A stretch of 64,000 bases of DNA from Lactobacillus sp. Sy-1 (GCF_019303535.1 NZ_JACCIU010000001.1:1364001-1428000), one strand, 5' to 3'. Shown: positions 24,649 to 33,745, numbered from the stretch's first letter. Translations and numbers: made by a program. Notes: generated by a model not told the origin, from the sequence alone.

Positions 24649-25563
24649 ATGCGTGACTACAGTGAAAAACGAGCAGCATTCAAACATTTAATTTACGATT
24701 CCAAAATATTGAGCATGGCAGTCGCCCCCGATGCTCTGGCAGCTAAGATTGCTGAACAGACTGGTTTCAAAGCCGTCTTTGTTGCTGGTTATGCAACGTC
24801 AGCTAGCACCCTGGGCTTGCCAGACCGGGGCATCTTAGACTTCGGTCAAATGCTCCAAAAGCTCAAGGAAATCATCGATGCGGTTAACATCCCCGTCTTC
24901 GTTGATGGCGATACCGGATACGGCGACATTGAAAACGTTGCTCGAACGGTCCGCTGCTATGAAGCCGCTGGTGCTGCCGGGATCTTCTTGGAAGACCAAG
25001 TCTGGCCGAAGCGTTGTGGACACATGGCCGGCAAGAGCGTGGTCCCCGCAGCCGAATTAGCTGCCAAAATTAAAATGGCTTCCGCTGCCCGTCGCCATGA
25101 CGACTTCCTAATTATGTCTCGAACGGATGCACGCCAAATGAACGGATTACAGAACGCAATTGACCGCAGCAAACTTTATCAACATTCGGGAGCCGACATG
25201 GTATTCATTGAAGCGCCCCAAAGTAAGGCGGAATTAGCAACCATTGCCGCTGAATTTCCCGATACCCCGTTAATGGCCAACATGATTGAGGATGGTGCTA
25301 CCCCGATGCTACCAATTGAAGAGCTAGAAGCCATGGGCTACAGCTTCGTTGTCCATCCCACTGCCCTTACCTACGCAAATGCATACGCGGACAAAGCCGT
25401 TTTAAAGGAGCTCCACGACCTTGGGCGGACCGATAAAACTAAGCAGCACATGGTAACGTTCAACGACTTCAATCAACTAGTGGGGCTGGATTCCCTTAAT
25501 GACCTCGAGAAACGATACTCCGCTCAACCAATGGCGGCAATGATTAACGAAATTGGATTGTAA
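24649..25563 (+). CDS. Isocitrate lyase/PEP mutase family carbon-carbon lyase (methylisocitrate or dimethylmalate lyase-like)
   Basis: The 304-residue protein has the family motifs VFVAGYATSAS, FVDGDTGYGDIENVARTV (metal/substrate site), the loop EDQVWPKRCGHM with the catalytic cysteine, and IMSRTDAR. This superfamily includes methylisocitrate lyase (PrpB), 2,3-dimethylmalate lyase and oxaloacetate decarboxylase. No other prp genes are nearby, so a methylcitrate cycle is not supported and a 2-methyl- or dimethylmalate-type substrate is equally possible. It lies 19 nt after the degenerate paralogue and 20 nt before an MFS carrier. AAGGAG supports the ATG at 24649. Confidence 0.88.
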   Translation: MRDYSEKRAAFKHLIYDSKILSMAVAPDALAAKIAEQTGFKAVFVAGYATSASTLGLPDRGILDFGQMLQKLKEIIDAVNIPVFVDGDTGYGDIENVARTVRCYEAAGAAGIFLEDQVWPKRCGHMAGKSVVPAAELAAKIKMASAARRHDDFLIMSRTDARQMNGLQNAIDRSKLYQHSGADMVFIEAPQSKAELATIAAEFPDTPLMANMIEDGATPMLPIEELEAMGYSFVVHPTALTYANAYADKAVLKELHDLGRTDKTKQHMVTFNDFNQLVGLDSLNDLEKRYSAQPMAAMINEIGL

Positions 25564-25583
25564 CCACGAAAGGATGATTTATT

Positions 25584-26873
25584 ATGATGAGTAGCAAAGA
25601 ATTAACCTTAAACCAACGAATGAACACCGCTAAGGAATCACCACTGTTCTTCAAAGTTTTCATGCTCGTTGGTGCCGGGCTACTATTAGATAGCTCTGAT
25701 GTTTACATGGCGAGTAATATCAACTCAACCATTGTTGCTAACAAGTTTGCGACCATTTCACAGGGTTCGCTCTTCCTCTCATCCGGATTTTTAGGCTTAT
25801 TTATCGGATCAATTATTTCCGGATACCTAGGTGACTACCTTGGTCGGCGCAAAACATTTCAATGGAACCTGCTATTGTTTGGGGCAGCAACCTTCCTTGC
25901 CGCATTCTCACCCAACATTTACTTTCTAATTGCAATGCGCTTCATCTCCGCAATTGGATTGGGCGCAGAAGTTGTTACTGGTTTTGCCATGATCAGTGAA
26001 TTCGCACCGGTTAAGAACCGTGGCCGTTGGAGTGGGTCCGCATCCGTATTTGCGAACCTAGGCGCTCCATTTGGCTTCCTCCTCTCCACCATTTTAATCA
26101 CTAACTTCGGTTGGCGCTCAATGTTCATCGCATTAGGGACATTTGCAATCCTGTTGTCATTCTTACGTAGACACCTCCCAGAATCACCAAGATGGTTAAT
26201 GATACATAATCGAGAAGCAGAAGCAAAGGCCATCATTCAAAAACTAGAACAAAATGGCTACTATGATCACCAAGCAATTAAAACTGATGATTCTGCCAAA
26301 GCAAGCCGTAGTCGGGGACTATTCATTGCCATCATTGCCGTTTCAGCAACCTTACTTTGCCAATACATGTTTACTTCATGGGTCCCAACCCTGCTCTTAG
26401 GAAAGGGCTTAAACATCGTTCACTCCATGTGGTTCGCAACCCTCATGATGACCGGGGCTCCACTAGGCGCAATGATTGGAATGCTATTGGTTGATAAAAT
26501 CGGCCGCAAGCGGACAATCGTTCCTGGATTTATCCTTACCGCCATTGCCGGCATCTGCTATGCTTTCCAAAGCACCAACGCTGGAATCTTAATTAATGGT
26601 TTCATTCTAACCATGATTATGTATCTATCAATGGCTAGTACGATTTCAGTTTACGCCCCAGAATTATTCCCCACTAGCTTTAGGTTCAGGGGAACTGGTT
26701 ACGCAAATGGAGTTGCCAAGTTATTAACAACCCTCTCGCCCTACATCGTACTTTGGTTGATGACGTCATTTGGTCAAACGACCCTCTTCACCGTAATTGC
26801 AGCAATCGCTTTAATTGCTGCCCTAGTAGTGGGCCTCTTTGGACCAGAAACGAAGCGCGCAACGATTGGATAA
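25584..26873 (+). CDS. MFS transporter, sugar-porter/organic-acid type
   Basis: The 429-residue protein has about 12 membrane segments. The repeated loop signatures are GDYLGRRKTF after helix 2 and VDKIGRKRTIV after helix 8. RHLPESPRWLM follows helix 6 and GPETKRATIG ends the protein, all typical of the SP/SV2/aromatic-acid branch of the MFS. As the last gene of the operon with the lyase, it probably imports that enzyme's substrate, a carboxylic acid. AAAGGATG precedes the start and a terminator follows. Confidence 0.88.
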   Translation: MMSSKELTLNQRMNTAKESPLFFKVFMLVGAGLLLDSSDVYMASNINSTIVANKFATISQGSLFLSSGFLGLFIGSIISGYLGDYLGRRKTFQWNLLLFGAATFLAAFSPNIYFLIAMRFISAIGLGAEVVTGFAMISEFAPVKNRGRWSGSASVFANLGAPFGFLLSTILITNFGWRSMFIALGTFAILLSFLRRHLPESPRWLMIHNREAEAKAIIQKLEQNGYYDHQAIKTDDSAKASRSRGLFIAIIAVSATLLCQYMFTSWVPTLLLGKGLNIVHSMWFATLMMTGAPLGAMIGMLLVDKIGRKRTIVPGFILTAIAGICYAFQSTNAGILINGFILTMIMYLSMASTISVYAPELFPTSFRFRGTGYANGVAKLLTTLSPYIVLWLMTSFGQTTLFTVIAAIALIAALVVGLFGPETKRATIG

Positions 26874-26891
26874 ACAGAATTAGTATATATT

Positions 26892-26933
26892 TAAAAATCC
26901 CACTGGAATTTGATGCCAGCGGGATTTTTAATT
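26892..26933 (+). terminator. Terminator of the PEP-mutase/MFS operon
   Basis: AAAAATCCCACTGG pairs with CCAGCGGGATTTTT around a 9-nt loop. Confidence 0.92.
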
Positions 26934-27009
26934 TCTAAGTTATTATTCCAAATTGAATGGCCAACAATTTGGAGTAAAATTAAGTTAATAAATCAAGTGG
27001 GGGATTATT

Positions 27010-27717
27010 TTGATATCAAATCGATTAAAACAATTAATGAAAGCACAGCACCTATCAACTAAGGATGTCACAGAAGGAACTGGCTTACCCAATTCCACCA
27101 TTAATAAGCTATTGAGCTGTGACATTAACGCTGCTGTTAGCTTTCAAGATTTAAGTGCCCTTTGCATGTTTTTAGAAGTGGATCTAAATCGGTTTTTAAT
27201 GTATTCACCAGATGACATTCGATTTAACGTTAGCCAAATTCCAGCGGAAAAGAAACGCTGTGACGAATATAAAGCTGGTGAATATCTAGCAACCCTAAAA
27301 ACAACGATTCGCACCAAAGAGAAGCGTTTTGAGACTTACGATAATATCTACTTAATTCCAAATTATTACCATAAAGATAATGAGTCGACTAATTCTTACG
27401 TGGTGGTCCTAACCGATGAAGAATATAAAAAGAGCTACCGTTCAAAGTTCTTTGGCACTCAGGGCGAGATTGAATTAATGGCGGAATTGGGTCAGAATTA
27501 CTCCATCAACAATTTCATGCTCGATGAAGCAGATATGAACTCGATGAGAATCATCAGAAAAATCATTGAGAGTCCCGTTAAAAAATACGTTGAATCCGTT
27601 AAAAAAATCCACCCCGTTAATGAACTGGCGTGGAAGCAATCTGCGCATCAAATATTAATTGATTTCGATTATAATTTTGCAAGGGAAACGGAATTGTACC
27701 TACCCATTTCGGAATGA
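27010..27717 (+). CDS. XRE-type DNA-binding regulator
   Basis: The 235-residue protein opens with a helix-turn-helix of the Cro/CI type (about residues 4-62: LKQLMKAQHLSTKDVTEGTG, then STINKLLS). A ~170-residue domain I do not recognise follows. The start is a TTG at 27010 with GTGGGGG upstream. It directly follows the lyase/MFS operon and may regulate it, but no operator was identified. Its TGA abuts the stop codon of the convergent GNAT gene with no intervening base. Confidence 0.85.
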   Translation: MISNRLKQLMKAQHLSTKDVTEGTGLPNSTINKLLSCDINAAVSFQDLSALCMFLEVDLNRFLMYSPDDIRFNVSQIPAEKKRCDEYKAGEYLATLKTTIRTKEKRFETYDNIYLIPNYYHKDNESTNSYVVVLTDEEYKKSYRSKFFGTQGEIELMAELGQNYSINNFMLDEADMNSMRIIRKIIESPVKKYVESVKKIHPVNELAWKQSAHQILIDFDYNFARETELYLPISE

Positions 27718-28209
27718 TTAAATTGTCTTGACCATGTTGTACCAAACTTCATTAGCGTGTGATGAACTAGACTCTCCCTCATTCACGTACCCGTTCCGTT
27801 CGTAAAACGGAATTAACCGTTCCAAACAGGTCAAAGTAATTGCTTTGCGCCCGGCACGTTCAGCAACCAACTGAATTTGATTCAACAGCTCACTAGCAAT
27901 TCCGTTGCCACGTTCACTAGGTGCCACTGCAATGCTCAAGATGGTTTGATACTGGTCGTCCGGTTGATTAGGAATCGACTTCTCATATAGTGAATCGTTT
28001 AAGTAGCGTTGATTATAAGCTGCCCCAACTACGAAGCCGACAATTTGATCAGCCCGTTGAGCCACAATAAACGTATCCGGAACGTTTGCGATACGACTCT
28101 GCATTGCTTCAACCGTAGAGGCTTCTGCCGGACTGAATCCCGCACGTTCAATTTCCATTAATGCATTTAAATCATTGGTTTTCACATCTCGAAATGTGAC
28201 TGTATTCAT
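27718..28209 (-). CDS. GNAT-family N-acetyltransferase
   Basis: The 163-residue protein shows the acetyl-CoA binding motif A (LSIAVAPSERGNGIASELL, about residues 90-108) and motif B (ERLIPFYERNGYVNEGE). It resembles the arylalkylamine-acetyltransferase-like GNATs of lactobacilli. The substrate is unknown. It is convergent with, and immediately adjacent to, the XRE regulator gene. Confidence 0.9.
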   Translation of the reverse strand: MNTVTFRDVKTNDLNALMEIERAGFSPAEASTVEAMQSRIANVPDTFIVAQRADQIVGFVVGAAYNQRYLNDSLYEKSIPNQPDDQYQTILSIAVAPSERGNGIASELLNQIQLVAERAGRKAITLTCLERLIPFYERNGYVNEGESSSSHANEVWYNMVKTI

Positions 28210-28238
28210 AATAATTCGCTCTCCTATAAATGGTAAGT

Positions 28239-28275
28239 AAAAGCATGGACTGAAAATAATTCGTCCATGCTTTTG
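28239..28275 (-). terminator. Terminator after the secreted protein gene
   Basis: AAAAGCATGGAC pairs with GTCCATGCTTTT. It lies 4 nt past the stop codon at 28279 on the minus strand. Confidence 0.88.
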
Positions 28276-28278
28276 TAG

Positions 28279-28815
28279 CTACGTCAAAAGATTGATTTTA
28301 GAACCACTCGAGTTTTTAGTTTGATTTTGCTTAGCTAATTGCTTAGTTTGGTAGTATTCTCCACTATTAACGTTTTCTTGAGTGGAGCGCACTGTTAACT
28401 GGTTATTCTTCTTAACCTGCTTCACCTGGAAGTAACTCCCGGCTCCGTATTCTTGACCCCAGCCATAAGTTTCTAGCCAGCCGGCGCTATTCCATGCATA
28501 AAGCCAATTTTCTTGGGCCTTAGTGATGTTCTTAGCATTGTGGGCCTGATATTCGTTTAAGGTCAGATTAGCTTTTTGCTTCCCATTCTTAGTCACCGTC
28601 AATTTATTACTAGTAATCTTGATTTGGGTATAACCAGTCTTCTTACTATAAGTGTACCAAGATGATCTCATTGTTTTTGGGAATGTCTTAACGTACTTTT
28701 TGGTACTGGCTGCATTAGCAGTAGTACTAGTAGGCACCGTTAAAGCTGTAACGCCAAATCCGCCCAGTATCAATGCTGATGATAGCGCAGCAACAACCAT
28801 CCGTTTGATTTTCAT
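28279..28815 (-). CDS. Small secreted protein, unknown family
   Basis: The 178-residue protein has a Sec signal peptide with likely cleavage after ANA near residue 35. The mature part is basic and rich in Tyr, Trp, Asn and Lys (YKKT, WYTYSKKTGYTQIKI, WLETYGWGQEYGAG). Proteins of this style are common in lactobacilli, but I do not recognise the family. There is no wall anchor. It is a monocistronic gene with its own terminator. Confidence 0.85.
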   Translation of the reverse strand: MKIKRMVVAALSSALILGGFGVTALTVPTSTTANAASTKKYVKTFPKTMRSSWYTYSKKTGYTQIKITSNKLTVTKNGKQKANLTLNEYQAHNAKNITKAQENWLYAWNSAGWLETYGWGQEYGAGSYFQVKQVKKNNQLTVRSTQENVNSGEYYQTKQLAKQNQTKNSSGSKINLLT

Positions 28816-28942
28816 TTAAATCAACTCCCTTAATCAGTTCAGTTAATAAGATTACTAAATGAACTGGTTAATTATTTTAGAATAGTTAGTCAATTAAATC
28901 AAAGATTGAATCCATTCTTAGCATTTATATTAACACATCCAA

Positions 28943-29602
28943 TTAAGAACGGAAATTTAAGTTCACCCTTCGAACTAATCTTTCCCAAACGTTAATCAAC
29001 TGCCCCACTAGTAGGACCGCCGCAACCGTGCCGATGCCAATTGCTTCAATGTGATCAAAGAACACAAAGCTTAACACCAGTGAAATTACAATCGTTGATA
29101 GGTCAAAGCAAAATTTAATCATCCCAAATTGACGTTTAGACAGTCCACTAATAACGTGCACCAGTCCATCAGGTGGAATTAAGATTAGATCCATTTTAAC
29201 CATCATAAAAATCCCCACCGACGTGCATACAATTGCCGCCAACGTCACCAGTGCTTTTAGGGTAAAATTAACTGGCAACAGCCGCTCCATTCCCAATGTA
29301 ATTCCGTAAAAATCAACTAAACTTCCGAAAATAAATGCCAGAACTAGTTGTAAAAGAATTTGTAACTTTATTTTTCGAATTAGTAGTAATTCGATTATAA
29401 TGAGAATAATAAAAAAATAAGTGGTTGCCTGCCCTAAAGTAATTGGCAGGAGTAACGATATAATCTGCGGAACTGATACTAAGGCACTCACCCCTAGTCG
29501 TCCGGATTTAAACAGGACCGTTCCAATCGCTAGGATATTTAATCCAATCAGATAAATAATTATGTTTGATAACTTCAACTTTCGATTAATATTAATCACC
29601 AT
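28943..29602 (-). CDS. YczE/YitT-like integral membrane protein
   Basis: The 219-residue protein has about five to six hydrophobic segments and the YczE-like features NILAIGTVLFKSGRLGVSAL and ILIPPDGLVHVISG. The molecular function of the family is not established. It is transcribed divergently from a TetR regulator, and its promoter overlaps a perfect palindrome, so it is the likely TetR target. Confidence 0.82.
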   Translation of the reverse strand: MVININRKLKLSNIIIYLIGLNILAIGTVLFKSGRLGVSALVSVPQIISLLLPITLGQATTYFFIILIIIELLLIRKIKLQILLQLVLAFIFGSLVDFYGITLGMERLLPVNFTLKALVTLAAIVCTSVGIFMMVKMDLILIPPDGLVHVISGLSKRQFGMIKFCFDLSTIVISLVLSFVFFDHIEAIGIGTVAAVLLVGQLINVWERLVRRVNLNFRS

Positions 29603-29619
29603 CCTTAATCACAAGCTAA

Positions 29620-29647
29620 ATTATATCATTAACTGACAAGTTGTCAA
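29620..29647. promoter_or_regulatory. yczE-like promoter overlapped by a TetR operator
   Basis: On the minus strand TTGACA (29647-29642) and TATAAT (29625-29620) have a 16-bp spacer. The perfect palindrome TGACAAGTTGTCA (29634-29646) covers the -35 box. A half-copy TTGTCA recurs at 29664-29669 toward the tetR gene. Repression by the divergently encoded TetR protein is the likely function. Confidence 0.7.
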
Positions 29648-29690
29648 TTATTAATAAACATATTGTCAGCTAAAAAGCGAGGTTTTTACT

Positions 29691-30314
29691 ATTTCATTTC
29701 AACGTGCCAGATCAGCAGCCCAAGTTAATAGCCGCCAGTTAAATATTATGAATTCGGCTAAACAAATCATTGAAAAAGAGTCCTTCAAATCAGTAACCTT
29801 TTCGAATATCGCAAAGCTTACTAAACTATCCAGACCCTCAATTTATAAGTATTATCAATTTCCAGAAGAAATTCTTTCTAACATCTTGGAAATAGAATTT
29901 TCAGCGTTCAATGATGAATTAGCGGCCCTAAAGCCCACCACACTGGCTGAATTACAAACCGCATTAGTAAGTAACATCTTAAAGCGGGATTTAATGATGA
30001 AGCTTTTGGCCATCAACTTTTCCATCATCGAAGATAACATTCGTGAGGAACCATTTTTAGCATTCAAGCAACAAATTTTTCGCTTTATGAATATCATCGA
30101 AACACAAATTAAATTGGTAACCACCACCATGAAGCACAGTGAAATTGAACGCATTAAATATTCACTGCTTACCATGATGGCCGCTATTTATCCGGTTACT
30201 CACGATGATGGTAACCACGTTGCACTAATGCAGAATACCAATCCCCAATTTTACAAGCCCGATTACGAGGAACTCCTTACGGAAAATATTGCGCAGATTT
30301 TTAAAGTGCTCTAA
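29691..30314 (+). CDS. TetR-family regulator, probable ATT start
   Basis: The 207-residue regulator has a TetR helix-turn-helix (FSNIAKLTKLSRPSIYKYY) and a variable C-terminal ligand domain. The first ATG (29748) would remove part of helix 1 and has no ribosome binding site. In frame upstream, GCGAGG is followed after 8 nt by an ATT at 29691, adding SFQRARSAAQVNSRQLNI, which restores a normal TetR N-terminus. ATT initiation as in infC is therefore the best reading, though unproven. Its stop abuts that of the convergent gene at 30315. Confidence 0.8.
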   Translation: MSFQRARSAAQVNSRQLNIMNSAKQIIEKESFKSVTFSNIAKLTKLSRPSIYKYYQFPEEILSNILEIEFSAFNDELAALKPTTLAELQTALVSNILKRDLMMKLLAINFSIIEDNIREEPFLAFKQQIFRFMNIIETQIKLVTTTMKHSEIERIKYSLLTMMAAIYPVTHDDGNHVALMQNTNPQFYKPDYEELLTENIAQIFKVL

Positions 30315-30665
30315 TTACTTAGCCCGCACAATAAAATAGTTTCTTTTCCCACCCGCAATCACAAAATTATCATTCACGGAATTAGTTAAGTAGATATCAT
30401 AATGGTTCACAAACTGATTCGCAATTGGGGTAATTGCAGTGTTTGTAGCAACCCCGAACAATTCCCGATCAGCAGTAAATGATTGGTTGACTACGTCATC
30501 ATGGGTGTAGGTTCTCCCAACGTAAAAGCTAGCTAACCCTTGATAAAAAATTGCTGATAATAGGTCCGCAACCCGGGTGGATGGTGTGAGATTTAAACCA
30601 TCGAACCGGTGCAGGTCCGCCAAATAAGCTGACCGTGCCGAGTTAGTGATCTTTTTTAGTTTCAT
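30315..30665 (-). CDS. Unknown small protein
   Basis: The 116-residue protein starts at an ATG with GGAGG upstream (30665). It is soluble, with no signal peptide or membrane segment, and contains LADLHRFDGLNLTPSTRVADLL near the start. I do not recognise it. It is convergent with tetR with zero spacing and is probably transcribed alone behind the terminator of the next upstream gene. Confidence 0.7.
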   Translation of the reverse strand: MKLKKITNSARSAYLADLHRFDGLNLTPSTRVADLLSAIFYQGLASFYVGRTYTHDDVVNQSFTADRELFGVATNTAITPIANQFVNHYDIYLTNSVNDNFVIAGGKRNYFIVRAK

Positions 30666-30688
30666 TTCATTCCTCCGTATAAATAATA

Positions 30689-30720
30689 AAAACGGCTGTC
30701 CGATGGACACCCGTTTTTAT
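30689..30720 (-). terminator. Terminator
   Basis: AAAAACGGCTGTCC pairs with GGACACCCGTTTTT, downstream of the gene ending at 30720. Confidence 0.88.
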
Positions 30721-31010
30721 TATTTAAAGCTAATTTCAAATTTCTTATCGGCCCATTCAAAGTTAATCTTAGTTTCAAACACCTGACTCATGTAGAAAAC
30801 GGTCGAACTAACTTCATCGTCACCAGCAGTGATTTCAAATCTTAATTCGTCATCATCAGCAGGATCCTTAATCAGTTCTTCGTTCGTCTTATTCACCCCA
30901 GCAAGTTCAATTGTGAGACCTTCTAAGTCATCAGTTCCGGTAAACACTTCGTCGGGCTTGAATTTTTCGCGTCTTAGACACATTAAAAATGGCATAACTA
31001 ATTTTTTCAC
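30720..31010 (-). CDS. Unknown acidic small protein
   Basis: The 96-residue protein has no signal peptide or membrane segment. The middle is acidic (KDPADDDELRFEITAGDDEV). I do not recognise a family. It has its own terminator. Confidence 0.7.
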   Translation of the reverse strand: MKKLVMPFLMCLRREKFKPDEVFTGTDDLEGLTIELAGVNKTNEELIKDPADDDELRFEITAGDDEVSSTVFYMSQVFETKINFEWADKKFEISFK

Positions 31011-31049
31011 AGCTTTTCACTCCTATTAAATAATACCTATATAATATCA

Positions 31050-32342
31050 TTATTTGGCGCGTTTGGTGAGAAATTGATCGTCTCTTTTAATATCACGCAC
31101 AAACATTGGGATACTAACACAGGCATAAATGATCATTAAAACTCCACTAACGACCATGACGTAACTCCCGTTTTTAAAAACGTCAAACAGGAACGTATAA
31201 ACTAACGTCCCCACCGGCATAATCGCAAAACTAGCAGTATAGAGGGTGGAACTCACCCGCCCTAAAATTCTGGTGTGAACGGTACTTTGCAATCGAATTT
31301 CAATTGCCAAGTCAAAAATAGCAAATGCAAAGTCCATTAGCAACGCTAACAAGAGTCCAAAGATACAAACCATCAATGAACTGGGGTGGGATGCAAATAA
31401 GACCCCCAACCCAAATAACGCAAAGCCGACGGTAACCATTGACACCAATACCTTGGCAGCAAAGTGGCGTTGCCGCTTCAATAAGCTGGTCACTAGGCTC
31501 CCCAATAAATAACCAATCGAATAGCCGGTTTCAACGAACGCGACCGTTTGGTTACTCATGTGCAGTTCATTTACGATGATAAACGGACTCCCGGTAACGA
31601 TTGCGGTAAAGAAGAAGTTCACCACGATTTCAGCGATAATCGTGTCCCGAATGAACGGCCGCTTCTTCATATAGTGAATGGTTTCTTTAAACTGCTCTAG
31701 CTGTGAAGCATTTTGCGCTGTTTTTTCAATCGGTTCGTTATCGTAGAACTGTAACGACATCATAATCGCTAGTGCAATCATTGTTGCCACCATTTCAACA
31801 ACAATCAGGCCTTCCACACTAATCAATGAATATAGAATTACCCCGAAAATGGGCGACAAGATTCGCGATGCTGAAGAGCAAGCCGTATTCAACGAAGTCA
31901 ACTTGGCAACCTGGCTGGTATTAACCAACTGCTTAATTGACGCCATGTAGGCAGTATTGCGAATGTTTACCAATAGTGAATCGACCGCAATGAAGATTCC
32001 GACCGGAATCAACAACCCAATTCCGTGAAAATGCGGTAATGCAATGGCTAGTAACGCAAACCCAATCAACCGTAGTAAAAAACCCCAAAAGATAATTCGC
32101 TTGTGATTGTGCGTATCAACGAAATTACCGATTGGGATGAAGAATAGTAAACTCATTAACGGTGCTACGATCAGTCCCATTCCAAAACTGAGCGGTGATT
32201 TAGTTGCGTGTAACAACATAAAACTAATCCCGTATTCAAAAATCCCGAAGCTAAACGCTCCTAATCCATTACTAGCAATTGCCTTAAGAATTTGTAAGTT
32301 AGATTCTTTATCAGACAACGCTAGTCCCGACTGATTATCCAT
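31050..32342 (-). CDS. MFS efflux-type transporter
   Basis: The 430-residue protein has about 12 membrane segments and the topology of the DHA3/MefE-like drug efflux branch of the MFS. Features are FFIPIGNFVDTHNHKRIIFWG after helix 2 and MASIKQLVNTSQVAKLTSLN between helices. The substrate is unknown. It is monocistronic and lies downstream of eno on the same strand, separated by a terminator. Confidence 0.87.
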   Translation of the reverse strand: MDNQSGLALSDKESNLQILKAIASNGLGAFSFGIFEYGISFMLLHATKSPLSFGMGLIVAPLMSLLFFIPIGNFVDTHNHKRIIFWGFLLRLIGFALLAIALPHFHGIGLLIPVGIFIAVDSLLVNIRNTAYMASIKQLVNTSQVAKLTSLNTACSSASRILSPIFGVILYSLISVEGLIVVEMVATMIALAIMMSLQFYDNEPIEKTAQNASQLEQFKETIHYMKKRPFIRDTIIAEIVVNFFFTAIVTGSPFIIVNELHMSNQTVAFVETGYSIGYLLGSLVTSLLKRQRHFAAKVLVSMVTVGFALFGLGVLFASHPSSLMVCIFGLLLALLMDFAFAIFDLAIEIRLQSTVHTRILGRVSSTLYTASFAIMPVGTLVYTFLFDVFKNGSYVMVVSGVLMIIYACVSIPMFVRDIKRDDQFLTKRAK

Positions 32343-32405
32343 TTCAACCCCTCCCTAAAAAAGTGTTGTTCTACTATTTTAGTGGGTTCAGCCTTAAAAC
32401 ACAAT

Positions 32406-32438
32406 AAAAAACCCCAGAATCATCATTCTGAGGTTTTA
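32406..32438 (-). terminator. eno terminator
   Basis: On the minus strand AAAACCTCAGAAT pairs with ATTCTGGGGTTTT, followed by T-rich sequence. Confidence 0.88.
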
Positions 32439-32452
32439 AAACGATTTAATGA

Positions 32453-33745
32453 TTAATCTAAATCAACGTTATTTGGATAGTGAGCAACTGGTGTTAAGTT
32501 ATGCATTTCTTCTTCAATTCTCAAAATGTCGTTGTACTTTTCAACCCGTTCTGAACGCGCCATTGCACCAGCCTTTAATTCCCCACCATCAACAGCAACT
32601 GCAAAATCAGCAACAAACGTATCACCAGTTTCACCGGAGCGGTGGCTAATCATGGTTCTAAAACCGTTCTTTCGGGCGAGCCGAACTGCTTCAAGGGTTT
32701 CTGAAACCGTTCCGATTTGGTTCAACTTAATTAAGAACGTATTTCCAGCACCCATCTTAATGGCTTTCCGAATGAATTTAGGGTTCGTAACGATTAAGTC
32801 GTCATCAACGATTTGAACCCGGTCTCCCAAACGTTTCGTAGCGGTTACGAAATCATCCCATGAATTTTCATCCATTGGGTCTTCCACCGACATAATTGCG
32901 GGGTACTTATCAATCAAGTCGCTTACGTAATCAATAAATTGTTCAGGGGTATACGTCTTGCCTTCAAAGTTGTAGTTACCGCTGTCCTTATCGTAGAAGT
33001 ATGATGCTGCAAAGTCCATTGCAATTCCAATGTCTTCGCCTGGTACGTATCCAGCTTCCTTAATTGCCTTATATAGCGCTTCAACAGCTTCTTCGGTATG
33101 CTTCATGTTAGGTGCAAAACCACCTTCATCACCAACCCCAGTTTCAAAGCCTTCGCTTTCCAAAACTTTCTTTAAGATATGGTAAACATCAGCAATCTTA
33201 TTGATTCCATCACGGAAAGAACTCTTCTTAAGTGGAGTAATCATGAATTCTTGAGCATCGATATCATTATCAGCATGTTCACCACCGTTAATTACATTAT
33301 GAAATGATTGTGGTAACTCAATGTCAACTCCACCCAGGTAGCGGAATAATGGTTCGTTGAAGTATTCAGCAGCAGCCCGTGCGGTCGCCATTGACACTCC
33401 TAGAATTGCATTGGCCCCTAACTTCGCTTTATTAGGCGTCCCATCTAATTCAATCATGATTTGGTCAACTTGACGTTGGTCAAATGGACTCACGCCATGC
33501 AATGCGTTATTGATTTCATTATTAACGTGGGCAACGGCCTTAGTGACACCCTTTCCTAATAACCGTTTTCCACCATCACGTAGTTCAATTGCTTCGTTTT
33601 CACCAGTAGAAGCTCCGGATGGAACTTCAGCTCTTCCTACCGTTCCATCAGTTAAAATCACGTCTGCTTCAACCGTTGGATTTCCACGGGAATCAAATAC
33701 TTCCCGCCCCTTAACTCGATCAATATAAACTTCGTTTAAACGCAT
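32453..33745 (-). CDS. eno: Enolase
   Basis: Enolase converts 2-phosphoglycerate to PEP in glycolysis. The 430-residue protein shows EVFDSRGNPTVEADV at the N-terminus, GDEGGFAPN, the metal ligands in SVEDPMDENSWD and VDDDLIVTN, the catalytic lysine region FLIKLNQIGTVSE, and SHRSGETGD. The length is normal. Enolases are also common moonlighting surface proteins. The gene is monocistronic. Confidence 0.98.
   Translation of the reverse strand: MRLNEVYIDRVKGREVFDSRGNPTVEADVILTDGTVGRAEVPSGASTGENEAIELRDGGKRLLGKGVTKAVAHVNNEINNALHGVSPFDQRQVDQIMIELDGTPNKAKLGANAILGVSMATARAAAEYFNEPLFRYLGGVDIELPQSFHNVINGGEHADNDIDAQEFMITPLKKSSFRDGINKIADVYHILKKVLESEGFETGVGDEGGFAPNMKHTEEAVEALYKAIKEAGYVPGEDIGIAMDFAASYFYDKDSGNYNFEGKTYTPEQFIDYVSDLIDKYPAIMSVEDPMDENSWDDFVTATKRLGDRVQIVDDDLIVTNPKFIRKAIKMGAGNTFLIKLNQIGTVSETLEAVRLARKNGFRTMISHRSGETGDTFVADFAVAVDGGELKAGAMARSERVEKYNDILRIEEEMHNLTPVAHYPNNVDLD

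Noticed and set aside
24649-25563. Assignment of the lyase as prpB of a methylcitrate cycle
   Set aside because: No prpC or prpD genes are nearby and the partner gene is a degenerate paralogue, so only the superfamily is supported.
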